NCBI GenBank assembly: GCA_030427885.1
Contig: JAUICM010000008.1
Coordinates: 62,001-126,000, forward strand
Origin: Rhodothermia bacterium
GTDB lineage: Bacteria > Bacteroidota > Rhodothermia > Balneolales > Balneolaceae
DNA: 64,000 nt
Direction of reading: 5' to 3'
Below, in pieces: positions 17,966 to 27,428 of the stretch. The number at the start of each line of letters is the position of its first letter. The stretch's first letter is position 1. A program made the position numbers and the translations under genes. The notes beneath the pieces were generated by a model. The model did no database searches. It was not told where the DNA came from and saw only the letters and a list, made by a program, of their open reading frames with translations.

Positions 17966-19480
17966 CTACTGTTTCCAGAAAGAAGGAGAGAAGATGATAA
18001 GAACAGTAATGACTTCCAGGCGACCAATCATCATTAGCATGATAAGAACCCATTTACCCACAAGGGGAAGAGCGGAAAAGGTATCCGTTGGCCCGAAGTC
18101 ACCCCAACCCGGACCGATATTTCCAAGCGCAGCTATACTGGCACCAATTGAAGACATTATATCATATCCGAATAAGCTTATGATAAATGCACCTGTTGCA
18201 AATATGGCCATATAAAGGATAAAGAAACTCAGAACCGTTCTCTGGATATTAACATCAATAGCCTGTTCACCTATACGAACAGGAAGTATTGCTTTCGGGT
18301 GAATGATCTGTTTGATCTCACGTCCGGTATTGCGGATAAGGATCATCCAGCGAATCATTTTAATTCCACCACCTGTAGAGCCCGCACAGCCTCCCGCAAA
18401 GAATAAGAGAAAGAGAAAGAAAGCTCCGAAGGAGTACCAGAGCTCGTAATCATCAGTACCGAAACCTGTAGTTGTTACGATAGATACTACCTGAAAAGCA
18501 CCGTACCTGAATGCGTTTACAATAGATTCACCATCAAAATACCAAAGTGAAAATGAAACACCCAGAATTCCAATAAGCGTGACCAAGGCATAGAATCGTG
18601 TTTCTCGATTTTGGAAAAACGAATGTTTATCACCCCTAAGAAGTCTGAAATGCATGGCAAAGTTAATTCCTGCCAAAAACATGAAGAAGGTAATTACCCA
18701 ATCGATGTAGGCAGAGTCAAATGCCTGAACGCTGGCATTTCGGGTTGAAAATCCTCCAGTTGCCAGGGTGGCAAAAGAGTGATTGAGCGCTTCAAACCAA
18801 TCCATTGCCGGATGGGCCCATAACAAAAGAAATTCTAATGCCGTGAAAGCAAGATATACCACCCATAGCAGTTTTGCGGTTTCCTGCACACGTGGGGTCA
18901 GTTTATCAGTTGTGGGTCCGGGCGATTCGGCCTGGAATAACTGCATGCCTCCAATACCTAAGAGGGGAAGAATAGCTAGTGAAAGCACAATAATACCCAT
19001 TCCACCAAGCCAGTGGGCCAGTGACCTCCAAAAAAGGAAACTTTTAGGTAGCTCCTCGATCATGGGGTTAAAAATACCGTTATGGCTTGTACCCCCCATT
19101 ATTGTTGATCCTGTGGTGGTAAGGCCACTCATTGTCTCAAAAACGGCATCGGTATAATTGGGGAGAACACCTGAGATCACAAAAGGCAGACCACCCACCA
19201 GGGAAAGTATTAGCCAGGTCAAACTTACAACCAGAAACCCCTCCCGGATACGGATCTCATATTGTGGTTTGAAGAAATACCATAGTGATCCTCCGCAAAC
19301 AAAAGCAATACCGGCAGAAATGAGGAATGCATGCCAGGTATTTTCACCATAGATCAAATCGATAACCACAGGCAGGAGAAGAGCAAATCCCATAAAGAAT
19401 ATGAAGGAACCGAGAATGCCTAAAACGATCAGGAAATCAATCTTAGGTCGGTTTAGAGAGCTAATGGGACTTTTTAACAT
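17966..19480 (-). CDS. trkH: Trk/Ktr potassium uptake membrane subunit TrkH
   Basis: A 504-residue K+ channel-like transporter subunit. It has four MPM repeats whose selectivity loops are seen as FETMSGLTTTGSTI near 114-127, SFATLATGGFSTRN, QVVSIVTTTGFGTDDY and a last GASIAALGNIGPGWG. These glycine-centred filters (TTGS, ATGGFS, TTGFGT, NIGPG) are the TrkH signature. It abuts trkA directly (no bases between trkA stop and trkH start), so the channel and its gating subunit are co-translated. The C-terminus ends ITVLIIFSPSFWK, the usual ending of the family. Confidence 0.96.
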   Translation of the reverse strand: MLKSPISSLNRPKIDFLIVLGILGSFIFFMGFALLLPVVIDLIYGENTWHAFLISAGIAFVCGGSLWYFFKPQYEIRIREGFLVVSLTWLILSLVGGLPFVISGVLPNYTDAVFETMSGLTTTGSTIMGGTSHNGIFNPMIEELPKSFLFWRSLAHWLGGMGIIVLSLAILPLLGIGGMQLFQAESPGPTTDKLTPRVQETAKLLWVVYLAFTALEFLLLWAHPAMDWFEALNHSFATLATGGFSTRNASVQAFDSAYIDWVITFFMFLAGINFAMHFRLLRGDKHSFFQNRETRFYALVTLIGILGVSFSLWYFDGESIVNAFRYGAFQVVSIVTTTGFGTDDYELWYSFGAFFLFLLFFAGGCAGSTGGGIKMIRWMILIRNTGREIKQIIHPKAILPVRIGEQAIDVNIQRTVLSFFILYMAIFATGAFIISLFGYDIMSSIGASIAALGNIGPGWGDFGPTDTFSALPLVGKWVLIMLMMIGRLEVITVLIIFSPSFWKQ

Positions 19481-20833
19481 TTATTGAAAGAGTAGAGTTA
19501 CCTTATCAACGGCTTCAGGCATGCAAAATACCATGACCCTGTCGTTAGGCTTAATAACGGTTTTACCGGTAGCAATCTCAACATCTCCATTACATAAAAC
19601 TCCACCTATCACACAGCCATCAGGAAGTTTAAGCTTTTGAATTTCTTTATCGATGATCTTTGATTTATTAGATGCCTGAAGCTCGATAACCTCCGCTTTG
19701 ATCCCTCTGAGTTCAGTAACTGAGATCACACGACCTTTTCTTACGTACCGGTGAATTTCATTTGAAGCAGCTACTTTCTTATTTATAACCGCATCCAGCC
19801 CAATAGTTTGGCTTAATGGTATAAAATCAGGTTTAGATACCAGTGCTACCGTTTTCTTTACATCCAAATGCTTGGCCATGAGGCAGGAAATGATATTAGA
19901 TTCCTCATCATCAGTTACAGCGATAAAGGCATCCATTTCACTGATTCCTTCAGTAGCAAGAAGATCAGGATCAGTGGGATTCCCATGAAGGATCATGGCA
20001 TTTTTAAGTTCAATTGCCAGTTCTTCTGCAGTATCGTAATCAGGTTCTATCAGTTTAATTGACCAGTTTTTGCTTTGGTCATTACACAAGATCCGTGCTA
20101 TCATGGATCCGATAGCGGAACCACCAGCGATCATAACTCTGTTTATCTCAGTCTCTTTCTTACCGGTTGTAGCTACGATCTTAGGAATATCCTCGGTCTT
20201 TGCCAGGACAAAAATCTGATCAAAAGACTGCATTTTAACAGGCCCTTTTGGGATCAGGGTCAATCCGCGTCGGCCAATAGCAACTACACGGAAAGTGATA
20301 TCTGAGTACTCGGATGCATAGTCGATAAGGGATTTACCTATGAGCGGGGAGTTTCTTTCTAAACGGATCCCAATCAATTGCATTCTGTTTTCAGCGAGGT
20401 TGATCACGTCACTGGCAGCAGATCTTTTAAGAAGATGTGCGATCTCACGTGCTGCACTCAACTCAGGATGTATCATCACATCAATGCCGAGGTCAGAAGG
20501 GGTGAGAGGAGAGTCGGGATGAGAGAACTCATCACTGCGGACACGTGCGATCACCATTTTAGCTCCTAAGCGCTTACTCATCATGGCTGTGATGATATTC
20601 ACTTCATCGATACTGGTCACACAAATAATGATATCAGCGTCCGAAACACCTGCTTTTACAAGATCGGTAGCAGAGGTGGCGTTCCCTTCCAGGGTTAAAA
20701 CGTCGAGTGTCTCGGAAGCTTTGGAGAGGCAATCCTTTTCACGATCAAGTACAGTAACATCGTGCTTTTCTTTGGATAATACGCTTGCCAGATCATACCC
20801 GATTTCACCAGCACCTACAATAACAATCTTCAA
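19481..20833 (-). CDS. trkA: Trk potassium uptake regulatory subunit TrkA
   Basis: The cytoplasmic NAD(H)/nucleotide-binding subunit that gates TrkH. The 450 residues contain two RCK units: the first Rossmann motif is GAGEIG at 7-12 with the acidic end of strand 2 (VTVLDRE) near 28-34. A TrkA-C domain follows at about 145-215. The second Rossmann motif GGSAIG is near 237-242, and a last TrkA-C domain follows. The start codon is TTG; an upstream in-frame ATG is not available. It is the first gene of the trkA-trkH operon. Confidence 0.95.
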   Translation of the reverse strand: MKIVIVGAGEIGYDLASVLSKEKHDVTVLDREKDCLSKASETLDVLTLEGNATSATDLVKAGVSDADIIICVTSIDEVNIITAMMSKRLGAKMVIARVRSDEFSHPDSPLTPSDLGIDVMIHPELSAAREIAHLLKRSAASDVINLAENRMQLIGIRLERNSPLIGKSLIDYASEYSDITFRVVAIGRRGLTLIPKGPVKMQSFDQIFVLAKTEDIPKIVATTGKKETEINRVMIAGGSAIGSMIARILCNDQSKNWSIKLIEPDYDTAEELAIELKNAMILHGNPTDPDLLATEGISEMDAFIAVTDDEESNIISCLMAKHLDVKKTVALVSKPDFIPLSQTIGLDAVINKKVAASNEIHRYVRKGRVISVTELRGIKAEVIELQASNKSKIIDKEIQKLKLPDGCVIGGVLCNGDVEIATGKTVIKPNDRVMVFCMPEAVDKVTLLFQ

Positions 20834-20926
20834 ATGAAAAGATATTCGTGAGTGATTAAATATTCACCAAAACTACCACCTTTTTGAGTGAAAAGAAAGA
20901 AGCAGACATCTTACTGAAACACCTGC

Positions 20927-23900
20927 TTATTGAGTATTCACCGTAATATTTGTACTTATAGGGGTTGATTGAGCCACTTTGAGATCTTTGATCTCAACAG
21001 TGAAATTATTGGTTCCTTTAACAAGATTTGTTTGAAGTTGTAAACCTTTGCCAATGATTTGTCCGTTCTGTTTCCAGGTTATTTCGATTTGCATCGGGTC
21101 CCGGTTTATGGAAGGTGCTTTAAGAATGGTAGTTGGATTTGAAGGATTCCATTGCAGTACATATGGGCTAATATCTTCGGTAAACTTAAGCGGCTCAATC
21201 ACTTCAATACTGTATTTCGATTCACTTAATACTATGCCTCTTGGAATCCAGCCTAATGTAAACGTAGAAGTCCCTGCTCTTTCAGCTGACCATTGATCCA
21301 CTGTAGAACCATTCACTACAAACTTCCAAGGACCGTTTATCTTGAGGTCACTTATGGTTATAACGCCACCTGAATTTAATCTTGCAGGATAAACCGGGTT
21401 GATCTCTGGTATTTTAACCGGATTAACGCGGTAAATTGTAGAATCTATGGAATTAGGCAGTCCACGACCATCATTCTGTACCAAAGTGATCATATATGGG
21501 CGAGCTTCATTTGCGGTAAATTCAGGAGATGACACGACCTTTCCATCCAGTTTCCAAACCGAGGTGACAGTATCTCCATCTTTGTCTTTGGTTACTGAAG
21601 TAGAAACAGAGACATCTTCATTTTGATATACAATCTCAGGACCGACTATTACAGGCTTTGGAGCACTGTTTGCAAAAAATGAACGCTCCATTGCTGCATG
21701 ATTATTGGTGGCAGGGGAGTTGTCTTTCACCTCAACGCGAACAGTATGATTACCAGGGGTGATCGTTTTAATGATCTCTGTGGCATTAGAGCTTATCTCT
21801 TTGCCATCCATGAACCACCTGAATTGCTTTATGTACCCATCAGGATCGTTACTGCTGAGGGCATCAAGTTTAAGATCACCTCCGGCAGGTATATTCTTCG
21901 GAAGCTGCCATACTATGACGGGAGAAGCATTCACTTTTATGATCTTTGTAAGGCTGACCGTATTACAATCGGTGTCGGTATTGGTTTCTAAAGTAACCGT
22001 TACAAAATATTCTCCCGGTTCAGTAAATGTATGTTCTGTTATCATTCCTGATAATTCCTCGGAACTTGATTCAGTATCAATGGTCCATTTAGCTGACTTA
22101 AAGCCACCTGCGACGCTGGATGCAGAAGCGTCAAGTGAGACTGGCTCACCAGGTGCAATTGAAGAAGGCAGTTCGAATTCAGCTACAGGACCTTCGATAA
22201 CACGAACTTTCCCGGTTACCTGGCTTACATTACTACATTGGCCAGATCCGGAACCTTCCACGGTAAGTGATACGGTATATTCACCCGGTTCAGTAAAAAT
22301 ATGTCGGTATTTACCGCCTGTGGCTGAATTACCGTCACCGAAATCCCAGCTGAAAGAGGGGAGAGAACCGGAAGGATCAGTACTGGATGTACCATCAAAA
22401 TCCAGAGAAGAATTTACACAGATAGTGGTATCAGAGATATTGAATTTGGCCACCGGTGAGCCCTCTATGATAACCGGGATCCGGGCTACAGAATTCTCCC
22501 CGGAGAATCCGTCATCCAGAGTTAGTTTTGCTTCATAAACGCCGGGAACCTGGTAGCTGTATGAAGGGTTTGCCTCTTCGGAATTTTCTCCATTGCCAAA
22601 GTCCCACTGTACTTTGAATGCATCTCCATCAGGATCATAGCTTTGTGAGCTGTTGAATAAAACAGTTTGCCCCGTGCAGGAAGTAATCAATGAATCTACC
22701 ACTGCATGAACAGGACGATTGATCAGAACACGGATAGATTCTGTATTTACACTGTTGGCGAGTCCAAGGCCATCATTCAGGGTTAATCCAACAATATGCA
22801 CTCCGGGCTCAGGTGCTGCCCAGCTGAAACTGGATTCATATCTTTTAGAACCGTCGGGGAGTGTCCATTCAAAACTAACCGGATTGTCATCCAGATCGTA
22901 ACTTTCAGAGGCATCCAGTCTGACATCAATAGAATTTGAACGAACTATCGATTCAGTTACGATATAAGGCTGGTGATTCACATTAACTGAACCTTCAACA
23001 GAAGTAGATGAGTTATTTAATCCATCGTTATCGGTTACCGTAAGGGTAAAGTTTTTAAGTCCACCATCTTCAAATACTTTATCAATTGAAGCACCAGTAG
23101 CTGTGCTACCATCCTCAAATTCCCATTCGTATGAAGTTATTGTTCCATCGGGGTCATAAGATTCGTTTGCGATGAATCGAATATTCTCTCCGGGAACGAG
23201 CTCAACAGGTTCCGTTCTCCAAAGGCCAACAGGTGGAGTATTTACTCTGATCTGTTTACTGGAATGTCCTACAGCTTCTTCAAAGCCAGAGTCATCATTT
23301 ACAGCCAGGGTGAGTGTATGCAGTCCTGGGGTATCAAGGGAGATAGTATTTGTTACTCCTTCACCAGCAGGCATATCGTTAGTAAACCATGCGTACCTGG
23401 TTATCTTACCTTCATTATCTGAACTTTGAGACCCATCAACAGTGAAGGATTCACCAGGAGCTACCACTTCTGGTGTATTGAAACTTGCTACAGGGAAGCT
23501 GTTCACTACAATCACATGCTCGGAGCTTTGAACACTGTTTGCGAGAGCAAAGCCATCATCTACTGTTAATTTAACTGTATATGATCCGGTGGATTGATAT
23601 TGGTGGTTTACATTTGGGCCTGTGGCTGAATTACCATCCCCGAAATCCCAAACAAAAGACTTTAGTTCAGTTTCAGCATCAAGGCTATTAGAAGCTGAGA
23701 ATTCAACATTTGAGCTTGAAGTCATTGGTACTGCCGTAATAACCGGACTTGGTGCTGCATTTACATGAATCTTCCTTGAAAGACTTTGAACCGAGTTTGT
23801 AGTACCTCGCTGATCGTCAACGGTCAGCATCACTTCATAGTCGCCAGCTTCGTCTAGTGAAAGGGGATAGTTTGGTGAATTTGAAACTTCATTATCATTT

Positions 23901-25648
23901 ACCGACCAGCTGTATAGCAGTTCATCGTTGTTTTCATCTGATGAGGAGTCGGCATTTAAAGTAAAAATATCACCCGGTGCAACGATATCCGGAATTGTGA
24001 ATATGGGGATAGGAGCGGCATTTATTTCGTACGTCTTATTCACAGTGAATTCTGAGTTATTAGCTCCTGAGCTGTCATTCACAGCAAGAGCGATATCATA
24101 AAACCCGGCTTTTTCATGTGATACCACTACAGAGTCAGATGAAACTTTGCTTCGTTCTCCATTTACTGTCCAGAAGTAACTAAGATTATCATTATCAGAA
24201 TCCGATTGGTTAACAACCCTGAATGTGATGTCCTCATTGGTACCGGAAACTTCTGGAAATTGAATTTCAGCATAGGGCTGAGTATTCACCCGGATCAGTT
24301 GCTGACGCTGAGCAACACTACAACGAATGGAATTTCCTCCATCAGAAATCTGAACAGAAACATTGTACACACCGGATACCGTGCTCATAAATGTAAATGT
24401 AGGGCCGGTTTCACCGCGTCTGGTATTATTAACTAACCAGGTATAACGGAGTTCCTTTCCTTCCATGTCATAGGATTGGGAAGCATCAAATACGATACTT
24501 TCGGAAGGGGATATGATCAGTTTTGGTACTTCAAGTTTTGCAATAGGAGGAGTATTTACGAAAACATCATACTTGTAGTTCCAGAACCGGGGAAAATAAG
24601 CTCCTTCATTCGGAATAAGAATATCAACAGGAACCGTACCCCTGGACTTAAAGCTTATTGATGGCGAAGCACCTGAACCTATCTGAGTGTTTGAAGCAAT
24701 CCACTTTGAATTTCTCAGATCCTCTGGGTGGAATGAAGTGCCTGTTAATTCGAAATTCTTATCAGTACATCTTGATGCATCAGTCATACTAATATTGATC
24801 GCAGGTTTTTGATAGTCCGGGATCACCAACGGCTCAAATTCCCATAAAACTGGTTTATCTGTACCAAAAACAGTTAACGTATTCAGCCAGTCTTTGGAGC
24901 CTTTGATCTGGATTCCCCATGTATTTTCAGTACCAAATTTCTGTGGTGGTATAGAAGCACCTGAAGCCGCATATTCCTCGCCAAATGAATCGATCTTGGA
25001 AGTTTCTGAGTCTTCAGCACCATTAACAGTCAGATCAGGGTTGAAAGTATTGTCAGACAGAATATGAGGTTTTATCTGAAAACGATTGGTGGTTCTGGAA
25101 CGATACAGACCAATCGACAAGTCTATTGCAATGATCTTCCAATCCTTTCCATTAAGGATATCACCCCGGTCGTTAACAACACGAAAGTTAAAGCTATTGA
25201 TATCATCGCCATCATCGGTAGTAACACGTATGATATACCCATTTCCGTTGCCCTGCACATCAGCCAGAGGTACCCATCGATTTTTGAACCGTTCTTCATT
25301 TTTCGCAGTTAGTGCATTTAATTCTACCGGTGCGGAGGACTTGCTATCCAGTGAATTTCCATTCACCTGATAAATATCGTCAAAGTTATAAAGCCTGAAT
25401 GTGGTCGTTGTAATAGTCGAATCCTTGGTTACAAGGTCAACAGCTCCGCCAAGTCCTGCATCATAGATCTGGAGGCTTCCATTCCCTGACTGCTCTGCAG
25501 GTTTTATCCAGATATCATATTGGTGGCGGTTATCACCGCTTTGTATGTATACACTTTTACCCGAAATGGACATGTAAACTTCCTGGGCAAATCCCGAAAA
25601 ACTCATCAGGGAGAGAAATAAAGCGATCTGTACCGTTTTCTTAATCAT
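20927..25648 (-). CDS. Giant secreted protein with 12 PKD-like repeats
   Basis: A 1573-residue exported protein (signal peptide 1-21, SGFAQ). Residues 22-375 are a beta-rich region with no family I recognise. From about 380 to 1410 I count 12 tandem modules of 85-90 residues, each starting N-x-x-P and ending in a D-x-x-G...N(S/A)V strand; modules 4, 8 and 9 carry the canonical PKD core WDFGDGNSATG or a close variant, while others are K319/PKD-like variants with WxxN or WxLPDG. The last 160 residues form a different beta domain. No LPxTG, T9SS-type C-terminal domain or membrane anchor is evident. It is the third gene of the kinase-FecR-PKD operon; its start overlaps the FecR gene by 8 bp. Probably extracellular or periplasmic, for adhesion or ligand binding. 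Confidence 0.88.
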   Translation of the reverse strand: MIKKTVQIALFLSLMSFSGFAQEVYMSISGKSVYIQSGDNRHQYDIWIKPAEQSGNGSLQIYDAGLGGAVDLVTKDSTITTTTFRLYNFDDIYQVNGNSLDSKSSAPVELNALTAKNEERFKNRWVPLADVQGNGNGYIIRVTTDDGDDINSFNFRVVNDRGDILNGKDWKIIAIDLSIGLYRSRTTNRFQIKPHILSDNTFNPDLTVNGAEDSETSKIDSFGEEYAASGASIPPQKFGTENTWGIQIKGSKDWLNTLTVFGTDKPVLWEFEPLVIPDYQKPAINISMTDASRCTDKNFELTGTSFHPEDLRNSKWIASNTQIGSGASPSISFKSRGTVPVDILIPNEGAYFPRFWNYKYDVFVNTPPIAKLEVPKLIISPSESIVFDASQSYDMEGKELRYTWLVNNTRRGETGPTFTFMSTVSGVYNVSVQISDGGNSIRCSVAQRQQLIRVNTQPYAEIQFPEVSGTNEDITFRVVNQSDSDNDNLSYFWTVNGERSKVSSDSVVVSHEKAGFYDIALAVNDSSGANNSEFTVNKTYEINAAPIPIFTIPDIVAPGDIFTLNADSSSDENNDELLYSWSVNDNEVSNSPNYPLSLDEAGDYEVMLTVDDQRGTTNSVQSLSRKIHVNAAPSPVITAVPMTSSSNVEFSASNSLDAETELKSFVWDFGDGNSATGPNVNHQYQSTGSYTVKLTVDDGFALANSVQSSEHVIVVNSFPVASFNTPEVVAPGESFTVDGSQSSDNEGKITRYAWFTNDMPAGEGVTNTISLDTPGLHTLTLAVNDDSGFEEAVGHSSKQIRVNTPPVGLWRTEPVELVPGENIRFIANESYDPDGTITSYEWEFEDGSTATGASIDKVFEDGGLKNFTLTVTDNDGLNNSSTSVEGSVNVNHQPYIVTESIVRSNSIDVRLDASESYDLDDNPVSFEWTLPDGSKRYESSFSWAAPEPGVHIVGLTLNDGLGLANSVNTESIRVLINRPVHAVVDSLITSCTGQTVLFNSSQSYDPDGDAFKVQWDFGNGENSEEANPSYSYQVPGVYEAKLTLDDGFSGENSVARIPVIIEGSPVAKFNISDTTICVNSSLDFDGTSSTDPSGSLPSFSWDFGDGNSATGGKYRHIFTEPGEYTVSLTVEGSGSGQCSNVSQVTGKVRVIEGPVAEFELPSSIAPGEPVSLDASASSVAGGFKSAKWTIDTESSSEELSGMITEHTFTEPGEYFVTVTLETNTDTDCNTVSLTKIIKVNASPVIVWQLPKNIPAGGDLKLDALSSNDPDGYIKQFRWFMDGKEISSNATEIIKTITPGNHTVRVEVKDNSPATNNHAAMERSFFANSAPKPVIVGPEIVYQNEDVSVSTSVTKDKDGDTVTSVWKLDGKVVSSPEFTANEARPYMITLVQNDGRGLPNSIDSTIYRVNPVKIPEINPVYPARLNSGGVITISDLKINGPWKFVVNGSTVDQWSAERAGTSTFTLGWIPRGIVLSESKYSIEVIEPLKFTEDISPYVLQWNPSNPTTILKAPSINRDPMQIEITWKQNGQIIGKGLQLQTNLVKGTNNFTVEIKDLKVAQSTPISTNITVNTQ

Positions 25649-27428
25649 GATTTCTCTGGTTTTCTTCGACAGTGAATGATTTTGTTATGTAGGTTATTCC
25701 CGTACGTGCATTTTTAAATGAAACTTCGAGGGATCCCGGTTTTAAATTTGTGGTGATTCCCCATCTTCCTTTAGAATCAGTGAATATCTTACGCTCAGTT
25801 CCGGCATTCAGTACCACGACTTCCAATTCCGGATACGCCTTAGATGCCAATGTAACCGTAGGGCTGTTCAATTTTATCGGATCAGAACCTGAAGCACCGG
25901 TAAGGTTGAATTTGAATAAAACATCGTCAGTCAATTTAACAAGGCGTATACTCTTACTGGTTTTGTTACCCGAAGCATCGACGGCAACAATTTCCAGATC
26001 CTGGTCAGTGTCAATATCCTTCAATACATGTGAGAACTTGCCTGAAAGTTGAACTGTAACAGATTTAGCGTTGATAGTAAGCCGGGTATCTGGTTCACTT
26101 ACTCCTGTTATCTGATAATCTGTATTCAGTGTAAACAGGATATTACCGTTCGATCCATCCACAAACACCGGGGGAGGCTGATTATCAATATTTCTGATGA
26201 TTCGTGTTGGCTCAGAGAAAGGACCTCTCAGGCCAAGACTATCGATGGCCAGAACACGAACATAAGTGGTGCCCAGCGCCAGATCATCCAGATTAACTGA
26301 ATTCGAGGTAAGTGAAAGTTCTTCAATATCAGCATCAAAAGAAGGAGAAGAGCTTATCTGCGCCCGATAGCTTACAGCTCTGTCGACATCGCCAAAGGCG
26401 TAAACAATATCTTGCCGGTAGATGATCGTATCCCTGCTTTCCCAAACCAGATCTGGTGCTTCAAGCAATTTGATAGGAGCACTAGGTGCACGGCCTTCTT
26501 CTACAATAGTTCCTTCATTTTTTTTAATGGTGATGGTCACATCATTTGCACTGATATTTGCAATACCATCGTAATTAGTAAGCTTTACAGTAGTATTGCC
26601 GTCCGATTCGGCATAAAAATTTTGCGTTTTAAGCTCTGATGTGGAAGCCCCGGCATTTAGTATGTAATTGCTTTTCTCTTTGGCTGCTGCTGATAATTTA
26701 GCAAGTAAACCTCCTGAGACAAGACTGATCTCAGTATCAGAGCTCTGGCTGAGTTTATCAATGCGGGATTTTCTAATCACGGCTACCGTATTGGGATCAA
26801 CCATCACATAACTACCATCTGTAAAAGCGAGGTTTGCAAAACTTTCCTCTAAAGTTCTTACCCCATCAGCTTCTTTAAAAAGATCCCCCACAAAAGCATC
26901 ATTCCAATCTCCAAGCAGTCCCAGACGTTTATCAACAGTACCTACTTTTTTTGCTAATTGAGCCTGAACCTGAACCAGTCTGTTCGCCATGAGAGTGGAA
27001 TCCATCTCATCTACGGCAGGTTCGATCTTTGAGCCTATGTTCAAAACTTCCTCTAATTGCCCTTCCTGTATCCTTACTACATAATCAACGAGAAGGGTAT
27101 TAACCCGTTCAAGTGGTTTTTTTGCAAATATGGTAGCACCAGATGTAATTAGCTTTTTTACCCGATTCTGTTGCTCCATTACTTTTGCCGTAGTAGTAGC
27201 AAGCGCCTGCAGTTGAATGAAGTCAGAGGAGGAGAGGGTAAAAGTATTGTTTGGGATGTCGTGGTCTGCAATACTGATCAGTAAAGGCCAGTTGAGCGTG
27301 TTCCCTGTATACCTCAACGCCATCTGCTGTAATTCTGATGATTGAAAAGTCAGATCATCAGACTGGGCATAGGTTACGCTGGAATTTGTTGCAAGTCCTA
27401 ATAAAATTAGTAAGATGAATCTTTTCAT
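25641..27428 (-). CDS. Secreted FecR-domain protein with FnIII/Ig-like domains
   Basis: A 595-residue exported protein (signal peptide 1-22, VTYAQ). An N-terminal helical part (about 60-180) contains an extended heptad-like stretch. A FecR-type domain follows near 188-310: GVRTLEESFANLAFTDGSYV is the usual V-x-T-x-x-x-S-x-x-L-x-F-x-D-G-S pattern. An FnIII-like module (about 325-412) and two Ig-like beta modules (about 415-590) follow. No sigma/anti-sigma partner or transmembrane helix is present, so this is the structural FecR fold rather than a classical FecR regulator. It overlaps the kinase stop by 4 bp and the PKD gene start by 8 bp, so all three products are made together. Confidence 0.82.
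   Translation of the reverse strand: MKRFILLILLGLATNSSVTYAQSDDLTFQSSELQQMALRYTGNTLNWPLLISIADHDIPNNTFTLSSSDFIQLQALATTTAKVMEQQNRVKKLITSGATIFAKKPLERVNTLLVDYVVRIQEGQLEEVLNIGSKIEPAVDEMDSTLMANRLVQVQAQLAKKVGTVDKRLGLLGDWNDAFVGDLFKEADGVRTLEESFANLAFTDGSYVMVDPNTVAVIRKSRIDKLSQSSDTEISLVSGGLLAKLSAAAKEKSNYILNAGASTSELKTQNFYAESDGNTTVKLTNYDGIANISANDVTITIKKNEGTIVEEGRAPSAPIKLLEAPDLVWESRDTIIYRQDIVYAFGDVDRAVSYRAQISSSPSFDADIEELSLTSNSVNLDDLALGTTYVRVLAIDSLGLRGPFSEPTRIIRNIDNQPPPVFVDGSNGNILFTLNTDYQITGVSEPDTRLTINAKSVTVQLSGKFSHVLKDIDTDQDLEIVAVDASGNKTSKSIRLVKLTDDVLFKFNLTGASGSDPIKLNSPTVTLASKAYPELEVVVLNAGTERKIFTDSKGRWGITTNLKPGSLEVSFKNARTGITYITKSFTVEENQRNHD

Noticed and set aside
20834-20926. TTTTG...TATCTTTT upstream of trkA as a promoter
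   Set aside because: The -7-like element would place the transcription start at or inside the TTG start codon.
20900-20928. AAGCAG/CTGCTT inverted repeat after the PKD gene as a terminator
   Set aside because: Only 6 bp with a 17-nt loop and no strict T-run; too weak to call.
21759-22538. A 259-residue plus-strand open frame inside the PKD gene
   Set aside because: It is antisense to a well-supported PKD reading frame and has no recognisable domain; long complementary frames are common opposite repeat proteins.
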